Virus record (IMG/VR): IMGVR_UViG_3300009151_000206
Span: 1 to 34,989 of that record
DNA from: a virus
DNA length: 34,989 bases
Reading direction: 5' to 3' (one strand)
Every line of letters begins with the position of its first letter. Position 1 is the stretch's first letter. The notes under the pieces are model-generated. The model did no database searches. It saw only the letters and a program-made list of their open reading frames with translations, and was not told where the DNA came from. This document shows positions 14,904-22,775 of the stretch, piece by piece. The position numbers and the translations under genes were made by a program.

Positions 14904-15392
14904 ATGATGAATGAAATAACTGAATGGCCTGATAAGTCACATTGGCATTGGGAAAACCTTCAAAAAATAAGTCCTAGTTGTATTCCATCAACAAGCGATT
15001 GTGATGTTTATAAAAGTTATTGTAAAGGCCGAATATTACTTCTAGGTTGTACTTGGGCTTTACTGCCTATATGTACAGAAGCATGGGACCTTGATCCAAT
15101 ATATGATGATCCTAAAATAATAAAAAAAGATTGGTTTACAATTGATGAACATTGGGACACAATCATTCTTGATGGTGGTATAGCTTTTGGTGTAGAATTC
15201 ACCAAAAAATTACTATCAGTCATACCCAATCATTGTGACAGATTTATTTCTAGAACATTTATAAATCCTGATTGGAATCCAAAATATGCCTGTTATTATC
15301 CTCGTGCTCATGAGTTGACACCACAACCTAAAGAACATACTATTAATGAAGTATACACATTTTATATATGGAATCAAAACAAACAATCTTAG
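14904..15392 (+). CDS. Methyltransferase-like (Rossmann) protein, uncharacterised
   Basis: 162 aa. GRILLLGCTWALLPICTEAW followed by DLDPIYDD and WDTIILDGGIAF looks like a short class I SAM-methyltransferase core: a glycine loop, an acidic residue after strand 2, and a strand-4 D-x-I-I-x-D-G. The N-terminus (HWHWENLQKISP) is conserved-looking. It overlaps the QueC-like gene by 25 nt. No SD; possible starts at the two adjacent ATGs. Substrate unknown; a nucleic-acid modification role is inferred only from its partner. Confidence 0.5.
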   Translation: MMNEITEWPDKSHWHWENLQKISPSCIPSTSDCDVYKSYCKGRILLLGCTWALLPICTEAWDLDPIYDDPKIIKKDWFTIDEHWDTIILDGGIAFGVEFTKKLLSVIPNHCDRFISRTFINPDWNPKYACYYPRAHELTPQPKEHTINEVYTFYIWNQNKQS

Positions 15393-15976
15393 CCATGTAT
15401 TCAGGTGGTTTGGACAGTCTAGGAATGATTTATAGATTACTGACCGACACCGATTACAACCAATACAATATACACATACACCACGTTCATAATCAAAATG
15501 TGGAGAATAGACAAAGAGCGGAAGCTATTACTGTTAAGGTTGCTCTTGAAGAGTTAAAGAATTTAGGCTTTGAATTTGAATATTCGGATAGTGGAATTAA
15601 TTCACCAGTATTTGATACACCAACTGGTCTTCGGTTTCTATTTGATACAGATACAATGAGTCTATTTGCTGGATTTATTGCTTCTGTTAATCCACAAATT
15701 AAGTTTATTGCTTATGGTATGAATGCTGAAGATAACAATGCAGCACTTGAAGAAAGACGTATTCGTTCTGCTAAAATACGTGAGGCATTTACCAAAGTAC
15801 CAACAATATTTCCGTGTATTGATATGACCAAACGTGAGATATTTGATTCTCTACCAGATTCATTAAAGAATAAATTCTGGAGTTGTAGGCGACCAATCTA
15901 TGAAGAAGCTAGTATTAAAAGATGTCGTAAATGCCACACCTGTTTGAGTTTAAAGGCAAGTGGCATTTACGATTGA
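15368..15976 (+). CDS. QueC-like PP-loop ATPase (7-cyano-7-deazaguanine synthase family)
   Basis: 202 aa. ATP-PPase loop SGGLDS at residues 12-17, a mid-domain AYGMNAEDNN, and a C-terminal four-cysteine zinc site (Cys173, Cys186, Cys189, Cys192; CRRPIY...CRKCHTC), the layout of QueC. QueC makes preQ0 from carboxy-deazaguanine with ATP and ammonia; in phages this feeds 7-deazaguanine DNA modification. The usual partners (FolE, QueD, QueE, DpdA) are not in this window, so it may rely on the host pathway or act on another substrate. The 3' end overlaps the exonuclease gene tail-to-tail. Confidence 0.72.
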   Translation: MESKQTILAMYSGGLDSLGMIYRLLTDTDYNQYNIHIHHVHNQNVENRQRAEAITVKVALEELKNLGFEFEYSDSGINSPVFDTPTGLRFLFDTDTMSLFAGFIASVNPQIKFIAYGMNAEDNNAALEERRIRSAKIREAFTKVPTIFPCIDMTKREIFDSLPDSLKNKFWSCRRPIYEEASIKRCRKCHTCLSLKASGIYD

Positions 15977-16620
15977 TTATTATAGAATTGAATAGCCTTG
16001 AGTAAACCTTCAATATGATCTTCAGTCTTTTCTTTGAATATAATTGGTTTCTCATTGTCAACAGCCATAATAATAACCAAATCATTAACAGGTATTCCAG
16101 TTAGCTCTTCTGTCATCAAAGCATAGGCACAAGTTTGCCAGAAATAGTCTTGAATACTTTCTTTTGTTTTAATTCTTTTAGAAGTTTTAAAATCAATAAC
16201 TGAAAGTTCACCTTCATATTCAGCAATACAATCAACACGACCAGCAAGGCCTAGTTGGTGTGACCATAGTGCTTGTTCTTGATACCAGATGTTATCAATG
16301 TTATTCAAGTATGGAACTAAATCGGTAAACATCTCTTTAGCATCTGGCATGATGTTACCAAGTTTCTCATTATTAAGATAGCGTTCACATAGAGTATGTA
16401 CATTAGTGCCACGACCCGCAGCCTTGCGTGAAATAGCATTAGCAGCATCTTCACCAACACGTTTACGCCATGCCATGATTTCTGCCTTTTTCATGGCACC
16501 AAGCACAGTAGTAACAGAAGGCAATTTCTCGCCTTCTGGTGTTACATAATATCGTTTACCATCTTCAAATGTTTTAGATTCTAAGTCGGGTAATTTTACA
16601 GGCGGACAATAATTAAACAT
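15967..16620 (-). CDS. PD-(D/E)XK exonuclease (RecB/Cas4-like)
   Basis: 217 aa from ATG 16620 (MFNYCPPV), which overlaps the upstream stop; longer starts would run into the previous gene. An N-terminal motif LPSVTTVLGAMKKAEIMAWR leads into RGTNVHTLCERYL, then GRVDCIAEYEGELSVIDFKT with the active-site D...D-F-K, and a helix QTCAYALM (QxxxY). This order is standard for RecB-like nucleases. It probably processes DNA ends in phage recombination or degrades host DNA. Confidence 0.85.
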   Translation of the reverse strand: MFNYCPPVKLPDLESKTFEDGKRYYVTPEGEKLPSVTTVLGAMKKAEIMAWRKRVGEDAANAISRKAAGRGTNVHTLCERYLNNEKLGNIMPDAKEMFTDLVPYLNNIDNIWYQEQALWSHQLGLAGRVDCIAEYEGELSVIDFKTSKRIKTKESIQDYFWQTCAYALMTEELTGIPVNDLVIIMAVDNEKPIIFKEKTEDHIEGLLKAIQFYNNQS

Positions 16621-16873
16621 TCGTTGAAATTGGGTTAATGATAGCTGTGGATGTTTCTTTGTCAAAGCTAATGAAGCCTTCACAAGTAATATTCCAGTCA
16701 TCAGCACCTAATCCATTTCCAGTTGTTTCAGAATAAGATGGTGATACATTAATCTTGAAATTCTTAACAAGATATTCTTTATCACCATTTTCAAAGACAC
16801 GCCAAACGTGATCCATAGAACCACGGTTTGCTTGACCTCTTGATTTATTAAAACGAATATGATACTTATTCAT
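16613..16873 (-). CDS. Conserved small T4-like phage protein, unknown function
   Basis: 86 aa, beta-rich (HVWRVFENGDKEYLVKNFKI, DWNITCEGFISFD). Pattern familiar from uncharacterised proteins of aquatic T4-like phages; overlaps the exonuclease start and abuts the oxygenase gene, so it is in the same operon. Confidence 0.7.
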   Translation of the reverse strand: MNKYHIRFNKSRGQANRGSMDHVWRVFENGDKEYLVKNFKINVSPSYSETTGNGLGADDWNITCEGFISFDKETSTAIINPISTNV

Positions 16874-17601
16874 TAGATAATCTCTGCTGTAGTTTGTGTA
16901 TTTGCATCAGGCATTGGCTGTGGCAACCACCTTGAACTCAAATTGAAGTGAATGAATTTCAATGGCTTCTCAGAACCGTGTCTAGTGAAACCGTGTGGCA
17001 ACCATGAATTCAAAAAGTATAATGTTCCTGGTTCGGGAATATAATTGGCTGCGAATGAAGCATATGTTACCTGTGACATATCACGCTCAGGTAAATTAAT
17101 TTGTTTTTTGCCAGGTCTTGGATCAAATACAGAAATTCTTGATGAATTTTCTGGTGCTTCTAGAATGTAGAAACCAGTCATTTGACATCCAAATCCGTGT
17201 ACGTGTTCTTCGTTAGCGGATCTCATGTGGTGTTCTTGAGCCCAAAACTCTGTAAAGAACACCTCTTGTGTCTGCATATGATGGCCTTGTTCACCTAATA
17301 TATTCCAAGAGGTCTGTGCAATATACATGGCCAAATCACGCACTCTATCATCATGGTAAAAAGAATCGGACATAGTTACTGGAAATAACTTGTCCATTAA
17401 CTTATCTTTTGGTTTATCTTTTTTGGCTTTGTTTAGGTATTCTTTAGATACAAACTTTGCCGTTTCTAAGAATTCTGGTTTTTTAATCCAATAAACTGCT
17501 GATGGGAAATGGAATTCCACATTGAGTCTATTGGCTTGTTGTTCTGGTGTCATTTCTGGTGGTACGGAACACTCACCAATAATCTCTGCTGTTTCTGCCA
17601 T
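16873..17601 (-). CDS. 2OG-Fe(II) oxygenase-like protein
   Basis: 242 aa. The double-stranded beta-helix signature lies in the C-terminal half: EEHVHGFGCQMTGFYILEAP (His133/His135), SRISVFDPRP, then PGTLYFLNSWLPHGFTRHGS with distal His203 and Arg207. A similar protein type is common in aquatic T4-like phages and is annotated as putative 2OG oxygenase. It would hydroxylate an unknown substrate using 2-oxoglutarate and Fe(II). SD TTGGAG, preceded by a perfect sigma70 promoter. Confidence 0.78.
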   Translation of the reverse strand: MAETAEIIGECSVPPEMTPEQQANRLNVEFHFPSAVYWIKKPEFLETAKFVSKEYLNKAKKDKPKDKLMDKLFPVTMSDSFYHDDRVRDLAMYIAQTSWNILGEQGHHMQTQEVFFTEFWAQEHHMRSANEEHVHGFGCQMTGFYILEAPENSSRISVFDPRPGKKQINLPERDMSQVTYASFAANYIPEPGTLYFLNSWLPHGFTRHGSEKPLKFIHFNLSSRWLPQPMPDANTQTTAEII

Positions 17602-17625
17602 AATATCTCCAAGTTTAATTAACGA

Positions 17626-17654
17626 ATTATATCACAATTTTATATAGGTGTCAA
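17626..17654 (-). promoter_or_regulatory. Sigma70-type promoter for the 17601 operon
   Basis: Minus strand: TTGACA (17649-17654), 17-bp spacer, TGA-TATAAT (17626-17631). Context GGCTTGACA matches those before gp32 and at 34786. Confidence 0.85.
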
Positions 17655-17685
17655 GCCAAGCAATGTGACTTGATTAAATATCCTA

Positions 17686-17693
17686 TATTTATC
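17686..17693 (-). promoter_or_regulatory. Possible late promoter (GATAAATA)
   Basis: Minus strand GATAAATA, matching NATAAATA late boxes, 85 nt before the 17601 start and overlapping the end of the upstream oxygenase gene. It could give late expression of the same operon. Confidence 0.35.
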
Positions 17694-18258
17694 TCCATTT
17701 AGGTCCATCAAACCAAGCCGTCAAAGAATACCGTGTGCCTTTTGTAACTGGATTTGCTTGATGTTCCATAAAAGATGGAAAGAATATAGCTGTGCCTTGT
17801 GTTCTTATTTCAGTAGCATCAATCTTACTATCTGAAAATATCTCTAAGTCACCACCATCATATTCATTTGGATTAGTCAACTGAATTACACAAGTCAATT
17901 TACGGTGATACTTTGGATCATTGTTCATCCAAAATACATCATGGTGCCTTTTGTAATTACCACCATATGTTGAATCATATTCAGCAAACTGAATAAAATC
18001 TAATTTAGAGAGATGGAAATCAAAGAAGTCTGCATTGGCTTGTATACCCATGTGCCATAATTCACTAAAGATGGCTTTGAATAATGGATTGCCTTTGTTT
18101 ATAAAAGAGATTTTAGATTTTCTGGTTTCTTCCACTTTCATGGCACCAGCAACACCTATCTTAGCATCTTCTTTAGGTAACTTTAAGCCTTCTTGTATGA
18201 TATAATCACAAACTTCTTTAGATAATCTGTTTTTAAAATAACACCACTCACCATTCAT
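17689..18258 (-). CDS. 2OG-Fe(II) oxygenase, prolyl-4-hydroxylase-like
   Basis: 189 aa. Complete motif set: YKRHHDVFW with His105-x-Asp107, LTCVIQLTNPNEYDGGDLEI, FFPSFMEHQANPVTKGTRYS with His166 and the 2OG-binding Arg177, then LTAWFDGPKWR. This is the P4H/PKHD-type dioxygenase fold. Targets in phages are unknown; the collagen-like Pro-containing GXY fibres encoded directly upstream are an attractive but unproven substrate. Starts 15 nt after the first collagen-like gene with an AAAGGT SD. Confidence 0.92.
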   Translation of the reverse strand: MNGEWCYFKNRLSKEVCDYIIQEGLKLPKEDAKIGVAGAMKVEETRKSKISFINKGNPLFKAIFSELWHMGIQANADFFDFHLSKLDFIQFAEYDSTYGGNYKRHHDVFWMNNDPKYHRKLTCVIQLTNPNEYDGGDLEIFSDSKIDATEIRTQGTAIFFPSFMEHQANPVTKGTRYSLTAWFDGPKWR

Positions 18259-18272
18259 AATAATACCTTTAA

Positions 18273-18749
18273 TTAAGAAACACGAATATAAAAGCTAGCG
18301 ATTGTAGGGCTACAAGAATAACGTTGATATGTATGTGCCATTGCAGACCATGTCCCAGAAAGACCCAATGAACTGGAAGCAGGAAGATCTGATGCTTTCC
18401 AAGTTCTAGTATTATTATATATTACACTATTCAATGCTCCAATACGAGCATAACAACCGGCGCAATCCATTGCGGCATCACTTGCTCTTTTCAGACAAGC
18501 ACCTGCAATAGTAGATGAGGGTCTTGTATATGTTGAAGCTGTACCAGCAGATGCAAAAGCTATAACATAAGTCCCCACAGCACCATATGTTGTAACAACC
18601 GATGCATTAGAACCAGCAGGACCTGTGGGTCCTGTACCTCCTGTAGATCCAGTTGGACCAGTAGAACCAGGTGGACCAGCTACAGCAGCTGTGGTCATGG
18701 TGGTAGAATCACTAAACGTTAGTGTTGATCCGGAAAATGAAATAGACAT
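18273..18749 (-). CDS. Collagen-like tail fibre protein A
   Basis: 158 aa. Shared N-terminus SISFSGSTLTFSDSTTMTTA, GPPGSTGPTGSTGGTGPTGP collagen-type GXY repeats (about 25-48), then a C-terminal head domain with TYGAVGTYV, AGACLKR and LSGTWSAM before a terminal FYIRVS. Six Cys lie in the variable head. One of three paralogues with a fixed framework and variable loops, presumably host-binding tips. Confidence 0.85.
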   Translation of the reverse strand: MSISFSGSTLTFSDSTTMTTAAVAGPPGSTGPTGSTGGTGPTGPAGSNASVVTTYGAVGTYVIAFASAGTASTYTRPSSTIAGACLKRASDAAMDCAGCYARIGALNSVIYNNTRTWKASDLPASSSLGLSGTWSAMAHTYQRYSCSPTIASFYIRVS

Positions 18750-18755
18750 TTTGTT

Positions 18756-19166
18756 TTAATTAGGTTGTGTTGGCCAATCGATATTACTAGGATCAGATTG
18801 AGTAGTAATATCTCTTAATGCTTGGCGATATGCCGATAAAGCGTTTTGTTTTTGTTCTGTATAAGAATTCCAACGGTCTGGCAACACCAAAATATCCGAT
18901 TGTGTAAGAAGTGTATCTCTACGATCACGAACTCTACGCCACAATTGTTCTGTAGTTGGTGGTGGAGGTGGAACATAGTCACCGATTGAACCATATTTAC
19001 CTGACACAATATCATTATAAATGCTTACGCCATGATCTTCTGGATCAGTATCACTAGCTGTAAATGGATGAGGTTCATCAAATTCAGCAAATTTTACTTT
19101 ACAATTGATGTGTTTTTTGTCTTCTGTGCGATAGACAATATTTGTAATTGATTCTACTGTATACAT
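18756..19166 (-). CDS. Tail fibre assembly-like protein
   Basis: 136 aa. C-terminal motif LWRRVRDRRDTLLTQSDILV then ALSAYRQALRDITTQ and a final WPTQPN is typical of phage tail-fibre assembly/DUF4376-like proteins (R-x-x-R-D-x-L-L; YRQALRD; WP-x-P). A proline run (VPPPPPTTEQ) separates it from an N-terminal beta region. Location between fibre genes supports a chaperone or fibre-tip function. Confidence 0.8.
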   Translation of the reverse strand: MYTVESITNIVYRTEDKKHINCKVKFAEFDEPHPFTASDTDPEDHGVSIYNDIVSGKYGSIGDYVPPPPPTTEQLWRRVRDRRDTLLTQSDILVLPDRWNSYTEQKQNALSAYRQALRDITTQSDPSNIDWPTQPN

Positions 19167-19183
19167 TTTTTACTCCAAATTAA

Positions 19184-19630
19184 TTAAGAAACTCGCACCC
19201 AAAGATTAAGCTTTTTAGTGCTGTCACCAGAAGGATGATAATGACTGGTCATAGCTCTCCAAGTTCCAGATAAACTTAAACTTTCGCTTTGTAAAACATA
19301 TCCCTGAAGAAATTGATAAGATGCGATCCGAGTATTTAATGATCCGCCATAAGTTGTTACGCAAGATGTATCAGTTTGTCGGAAAAGGCAAGCTCCAGCT
19401 GCTGTACAGCCAGGTCTTGTCCAACCGGTTGTGGCTGGAGCTCCGGCAATCACATAACTACCAACAGCACCATACGTAGATGATGGTGTGCCTGTAGGAC
19501 CTGGTGGCCCCGCTACACTACTTGGTGAACCAGCTGGACCAGCAGGTCCAGGAGGTCCCGCTAACGAAGCCGTAGTCATTGTAGTGGAATCACTAAATGT
19601 TAATGTTGAACCAGAAAATGAAATAGACAT
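19184..19630 (-). CDS. Collagen-like tail fibre protein B
   Basis: 148 aa, same framework as its neighbours: conserved N-terminus, two short GXY blocks interrupted by SPSSV, STYGAVGSYVIAG, TAAGACLFR, LSLSGTWRAMTSHY and LNLWVRVS at the end. Its leader ATTAGGGTTTAAA resembles that of fibre C. Confidence 0.85.
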   Translation of the reverse strand: MSISFSGSTLTFSDSTTMTTASLAGPPGPAGPAGSPSSVAGPPGPTGTPSSTYGAVGSYVIAGAPATTGWTRPGCTAAGACLFRQTDTSCVTTYGGSLNTRIASYQFLQGYVLQSESLSLSGTWRAMTSHYHPSGDSTKKLNLWVRVS

Positions 19631-19642
19631 TTTAAACCCTAA

Positions 19643-20179
19643 TTAAACAGTTCTAACAAATAAATTCATTTGTCTATAACAAGTACAAACATATTGCCTT
19701 GATGTAGTCATACTTCTCCATGTTCCTGACAAACTTAAAGATGTAAGATTACCTGCGCCTACAAGTGACCTTAGAGCGTTGCTAGAAGGGCTAGACAAGT
19801 TCAAAGAATTAAAACTTCCCCCCCTATAATTTGCACACGCTAAATATGCACAAGATACCCTACCTAAACAAGCGCCTGCTATTGTGCTACCAGAACTAAA
19901 AACTGTACAGACTGTACCTGAATTCATAAATGCAGCCACATAAGATCCTACAGCACCATAAGTAGATGATGGTGTGCCAGCAGGACCAGTTGGTCCGGTT
20001 GGTCCTGTTGGTCCAGTACCACCTGTGGGACCTGTTGGTCCAGGACTTCCTGTTGGACCCGGTACACTACTTGGTGAACCAGCTGGACCAGTAGGACCAG
20101 GTGGACCAGCCACAGATGCTGTGGTCATTGTAGTGGAATCACTAAATGTTAAAGTAGATCCACTAAAAGATATAGACAT
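19643..20179 (-). CDS. Collagen-like tail fibre protein C
   Basis: 178 aa, the longest of the three because of an extended GXY tract (about residues 25-70, mostly GPT triplets). The head keeps YGAVGSYVAAF, TIAGACLGR, LSLSGTWRSMT and LFVRTV; six Cys in the head. First fibre gene behind the TATAAATA late promoter. Confidence 0.87.
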   Translation of the reverse strand: MSISFSGSTLTFSDSTTMTTASVAGPPGPTGPAGSPSSVPGPTGSPGPTGPTGGTGPTGPTGPTGPAGTPSSTYGAVGSYVAAFMNSGTVCTVFSSGSTIAGACLGRVSCAYLACANYRGGSFNSLNLSSPSSNALRSLVGAGNLTSLSLSGTWRSMTTSRQYVCTCYRQMNLFVRTV

Positions 20180-20203
20180 TTTAAACCTTAATTGAGTATA
20201 CTA

Positions 20204-20211
20204 TATTTATA
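20204..20211 (-). promoter_or_regulatory. T4-type late promoter (TATAAATA) for the fibre cluster
   Basis: Perfect TATAAATA on the minus strand, 25 nt upstream of the fibre C ATG and overlapping the stop of the preceding small gene. It is the expected signal for a late structural operon. Confidence 0.8.
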
Positions 20212-20356
20212 TGTCTACACCACGGTAGTAAGCAATCTTACTTTCCAACTCTTTCATTACTCTGGCGTATTCAGCCAATTCTTTTAATATTCGTTCTTTC
20301 TTACATTGTTCGTAGTATATACGCTGAGCTCTGGACATCATTCTTTTTTTGGACAT
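20207..20356 (-). CDS. Small basic helical protein
   Basis: 49 aa, MSKKRMMSRAQRIYYEQCKK at the start then a heptad-like helix (ILKELAEYARVMKELESKIA). AAAGGAGTCCTA precedes the ATG, a strong SD, so the gene is probably real. Coiled-coil-like; function unknown. Confidence 0.7.
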   Translation of the reverse strand: MSKKRMMSRAQRIYYEQCKKERILKELAEYARVMKELESKIAYYRGVDI

Positions 20357-20467
20357 TAGGACTCCTTTTGTTATTATTGATATTAACGGAAGGAGTTGTA
20401 GTCAAGGGGGCTTTTTGGTCATGCACACCTTTCTTGGGTAAAAATAAAGCTGGGATTTGTTTCACGT

Positions 20468-20749
20468 TTACCATTCTCTAGGCATTTTAGTTTTATGTGA
20501 CCGATGTAGATTATTACCAGGAATGGTATCTTTCATACGCTGAATCACACCTTGTTCGAAAGCTTTTACAGGTTGTCCAGTACCTGGAGTAGACATACGA
20601 AGCCCATCACCAAATCCTGGTAGATTATCGGCAGTAAAATACCGTTGTAGTGTGGGATTGTTTTGTTTGAATTCATCTAACACCGTATATGACATACGAT
20701 GTTCTTCAACTTCATTTGTTTCAGTATTTAAGAATTGATAAGTTGGCAT
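20468..20749 (-). CDS. Small conserved phage protein, FmdB-like N-terminus without cysteines
   Basis: 93 aa. MPTYQFLNTETNEVEEHRMS and LDEFKQNNPTLQ resemble the N-terminus of FmdB-type zinc-ribbon proteins, but the metal-binding cysteines are absent. Common in T4-like cyanophages and relatives. The stop abuts the upstream gene's end by one base overlap. Confidence 0.7.
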   Translation of the reverse strand: MPTYQFLNTETNEVEEHRMSYTVLDEFKQNNPTLQRYFTADNLPGFGDGLRMSTPGTGQPVKAFEQGVIQRMKDTIPGNNLHRSHKTKMPREW

Positions 20750-21294
20750 TATTTAAACCAGTTAGGTACATTACGAGAGTTAACACGACCTTGCCATGAG
20801 GCAAAGGACTTTTTATTATTTATGTAGTAATTATGGTATGAAGCCATAGAATTATTTGGTATTTTTACATCATCAGGCATTGCTGGGATTGGGTCTGTAA
20901 ACGGACCTTCAGGTATATTATTAGGTGTAAAACAAAGGTCTTCTAACAATGACTCACATTTATGGACTTTACCATATCGGTATGTATATTCATTACACAA
21001 TTCTACGGTCAATTGATAGAGCCAATTGTAGTTACTATCGGACATACGACACCAAATTGCTGAAGGATGGTTTATATGTGTAGCTTTGTACAGAATACGT
21101 TCACGTTCATCTTCTAGTCTGTATCGTGTGATATTACGGTTATTGGCAGTTTTATCTGTGAACTGTGAACCATCAATGACACGATGAGCTGTTGATAATA
21201 GTTGACAGCTTTCCAGTATCATCTTTATTACGTGCTTGGAGATGTGTTCTTGAGCACAGATTTTAGGATCGGGATTTAGGTAAAAAATATTCAT
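20749..21294 (-). CDS. Conserved phage protein, unknown function
   Basis: 181 aa. Starts MNIFYLNPDPKICAQEHISK then HVIKMILESCQLLSTAHR, with later THINHPSAIWCRMSDSNYNW and RYGKVHKCE; many conserved His, Cys and Trp suggest an enzyme or metal protein. I recognise the pattern from uncharacterised proteins of aquatic phages but know no function. Overlaps the FkbM gene by 32 nt. Confidence 0.75.
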   Translation of the reverse strand: MNIFYLNPDPKICAQEHISKHVIKMILESCQLLSTAHRVIDGSQFTDKTANNRNITRYRLEDERERILYKATHINHPSAIWCRMSDSNYNWLYQLTVELCNEYTYRYGKVHKCESLLEDLCFTPNNIPEGPFTDPIPAMPDDVKIPNNSMASYHNYYINNKKSFASWQGRVNSRNVPNWFK

Positions 21295-21898
21295 TGTAGT
21301 TAATCATTGTTTCGTTATTACATTGTAACATATCAACACGGTTCATGTCAACCAGTTCAGGATAAACATACCAATCCTCAACACTAGAACCATTTATACC
21401 AATATCATTGACGACCATATGGTATCCTAGGTTGGATAGGTATTCACGGCTTTCAGACCTAATACGAAGACCTTCTTCATCAGAATAAGAATCGTGTTCA
21501 AAAGTTAACACACGAAATTTAACCTTATCATGTGGTATTCTTTTTAGAGCATCAAATGTATTTTGTGGTGGTTCAATATCAACACTCAAATAATCAATAA
21601 TATTACCTAGATTATATTCGTCAATCAAGGCTCCATAATCTGTTGTCAGAGCATCAGCAATTAAACATTTGTTTTTTCTCTGATTAAGCCATATTGCATT
21701 ATGTTTAGAAGATATTTCCAATGAAACACCAAGCCAATTCAAACGTTTTTCTAATACGAAAGTGTTGTTATAATGGGAAGGATGATTGGCACCAATTTCC
21801 AAATAAGTGCCGTGTTCTTTATTATTTAATACGGTTATTACAAACATATCTTGTAAAAATTGAGCCCTGAAGTCTTTCAATTCAAGTTTACTGTTCAT
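21263..21898 (-). CDS. FkbM-family methyltransferase
   Basis: 211 aa. GTYLEIGANHPSHYNNTFVL carries motif I (E-I-G-A), followed by LEKRLNWLGVSLEIS and IDYLSVDIEPPQNTFDALKR, the D-x-E after strand 4 typical of FkbM methyltransferases. These O-methylate sugars or small molecules; with the epimerase downstream it may modify glycans. Its start overlaps the membrane gene by 4 nt (ATGA). Confidence 0.85.
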   Translation of the reverse strand: MNSKLELKDFRAQFLQDMFVITVLNNKEHGTYLEIGANHPSHYNNTFVLEKRLNWLGVSLEISSKHNAIWLNQRKNKCLIADALTTDYGALIDEYNLGNIIDYLSVDIEPPQNTFDALKRIPHDKVKFRVLTFEHDSYSDEEGLRIRSESREYLSNLGYHMVVNDIGINGSSVEDWYVYPELVDMNRVDMLQCNNETMINYNEYFLPKSRS

Positions 21899-22182
21899 AA
21901 TACCATCCTTAAAAGGCCAATTGTATCAATCGTGGTTAACAAGATGTAGTTAGCCAACATTCCAAAAGATTTCCTAGTATAAGCAGCCCAAGCGTACATG
22001 CAGCAACCAGTAATCCATATGGGATACATAGCCATAAAGGGAGGATTAGGCACGGTAATCGCCATTGTAAGCGAACACCCGATACTAATAGCCCAAGCGA
22101 ACAACTCAATAACAAAACGAAACTTATTACTATTCCAGTCATCTTTAATCCACGCAGAAGTGGCTCTCATTAAATCATTCAT
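21895..22182 (-). CDS. Small membrane protein with about three transmembrane helices
   Basis: 95 aa. N-terminal cytoplasmic-like DDWNSNKFR, then helices ELFAWAISIGCSLTMAITVP, MYPIWITGCCMYAWAAYT and MLANYILLTTIDTIGLLRMV. A Trp/Asn distribution somewhat like PnuC fragments, but too short to call. Confidence 0.7.
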   Translation of the reverse strand: MNDLMRATSAWIKDDWNSNKFRFVIELFAWAISIGCSLTMAITVPNPPFMAMYPIWITGCCMYAWAAYTRKSFGMLANYILLTTIDTIGLLRMVL

Positions 22183-22188
22183 TCAATC

Positions 22189-22515
22189 TCACAGTTTTGG
22201 AATATCAAAACCTTCCATGTCACCTTTACCTTTAATAACTTTGGTTGGTTGAACAGGTTCTTGTTTCACTTCAGGTTTGGCTTTTGTAAATCTTTTAGCA
22301 ATATCTTCTGGTGTAACCATTTGCATTGCCAATTGTTTGAATAGAGCGTATGAATCTGTTACTTTCATAGCATTCTTACCATTCACGGCAGCTGCATCAG
22401 CAAAGAACAAAGCACATCCACCCTCCATCAATGGTGCAATCTCTAAAACTTCATCCAAGTTAATCATAACTGGACAACCTTTTTCAATAGAATTAACTTC
22501 AATAAACAAACTCAT
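22189..22515 (-). CDS. Small conserved protein, unknown function
   Basis: 108 aa. Beta-rich N-terminus (LFIEVNSIEKGCPVMINLDE, GGCALFFADAAAVNGK) then a helix and a Lys/Pro-rich tail. No motif recognised. Confidence 0.65.
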   Translation of the reverse strand: MSLFIEVNSIEKGCPVMINLDEVLEIAPLMEGGCALFFADAAAVNGKNAMKVTDSYALFKQLAMQMVTPEDIAKRFTKAKPEVKQEPVQPTKVIKGKGDMEGFDIPKL

Positions 22516-22526
22516 CTTAACACTCC

Positions 22527-22775
22527 TTATTTTCTATCACAATCACTAACACGAATTAAATATGTAGTCACATCGGTATGAGGTCTAACAAAGAAGCAAG
22601 CTCCTTTAATATCCCACACCAAATGATTCTGTATACCATCTTTATACTCTTTTAACTTTAACACATCTTTTTGTTGTTCGCCATATATAAAAAATATACC
22701 TAAACACAAAACAATCCAACTCAAAATAGTTAACACAGTTTTGCTCCATGACTTAACACTATCATTTAATACCAT
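22527..22775 (-). CDS. Small membrane-anchored protein
   Basis: 82 aa; one N-terminal transmembrane helix (TVLTILSWIVLCLGIFFIYG) followed by a soluble domain ending with paired Cys (ACFFVR, SDCDRK). Unknown function; overlaps the upstream gene by 10 nt. Confidence 0.6.
   Translation of the reverse strand: MVLNDSVKSWSKTVLTILSWIVLCLGIFFIYGEQQKDVLKLKEYKDGIQNHLVWDIKGACFFVRPHTDVTTYLIRVSDCDRK

Noticed and set aside
18273-20179. Diversity-generating retroelement for the fibre heads
   Set aside because: No reverse transcriptase, no template repeat and no adenine-biased differences can be seen here.
19974-20195. Plus-strand frame rich in Gly-Pro-Val
   Set aside because: Antisense of the collagen-type GXY repeats of fibre C.
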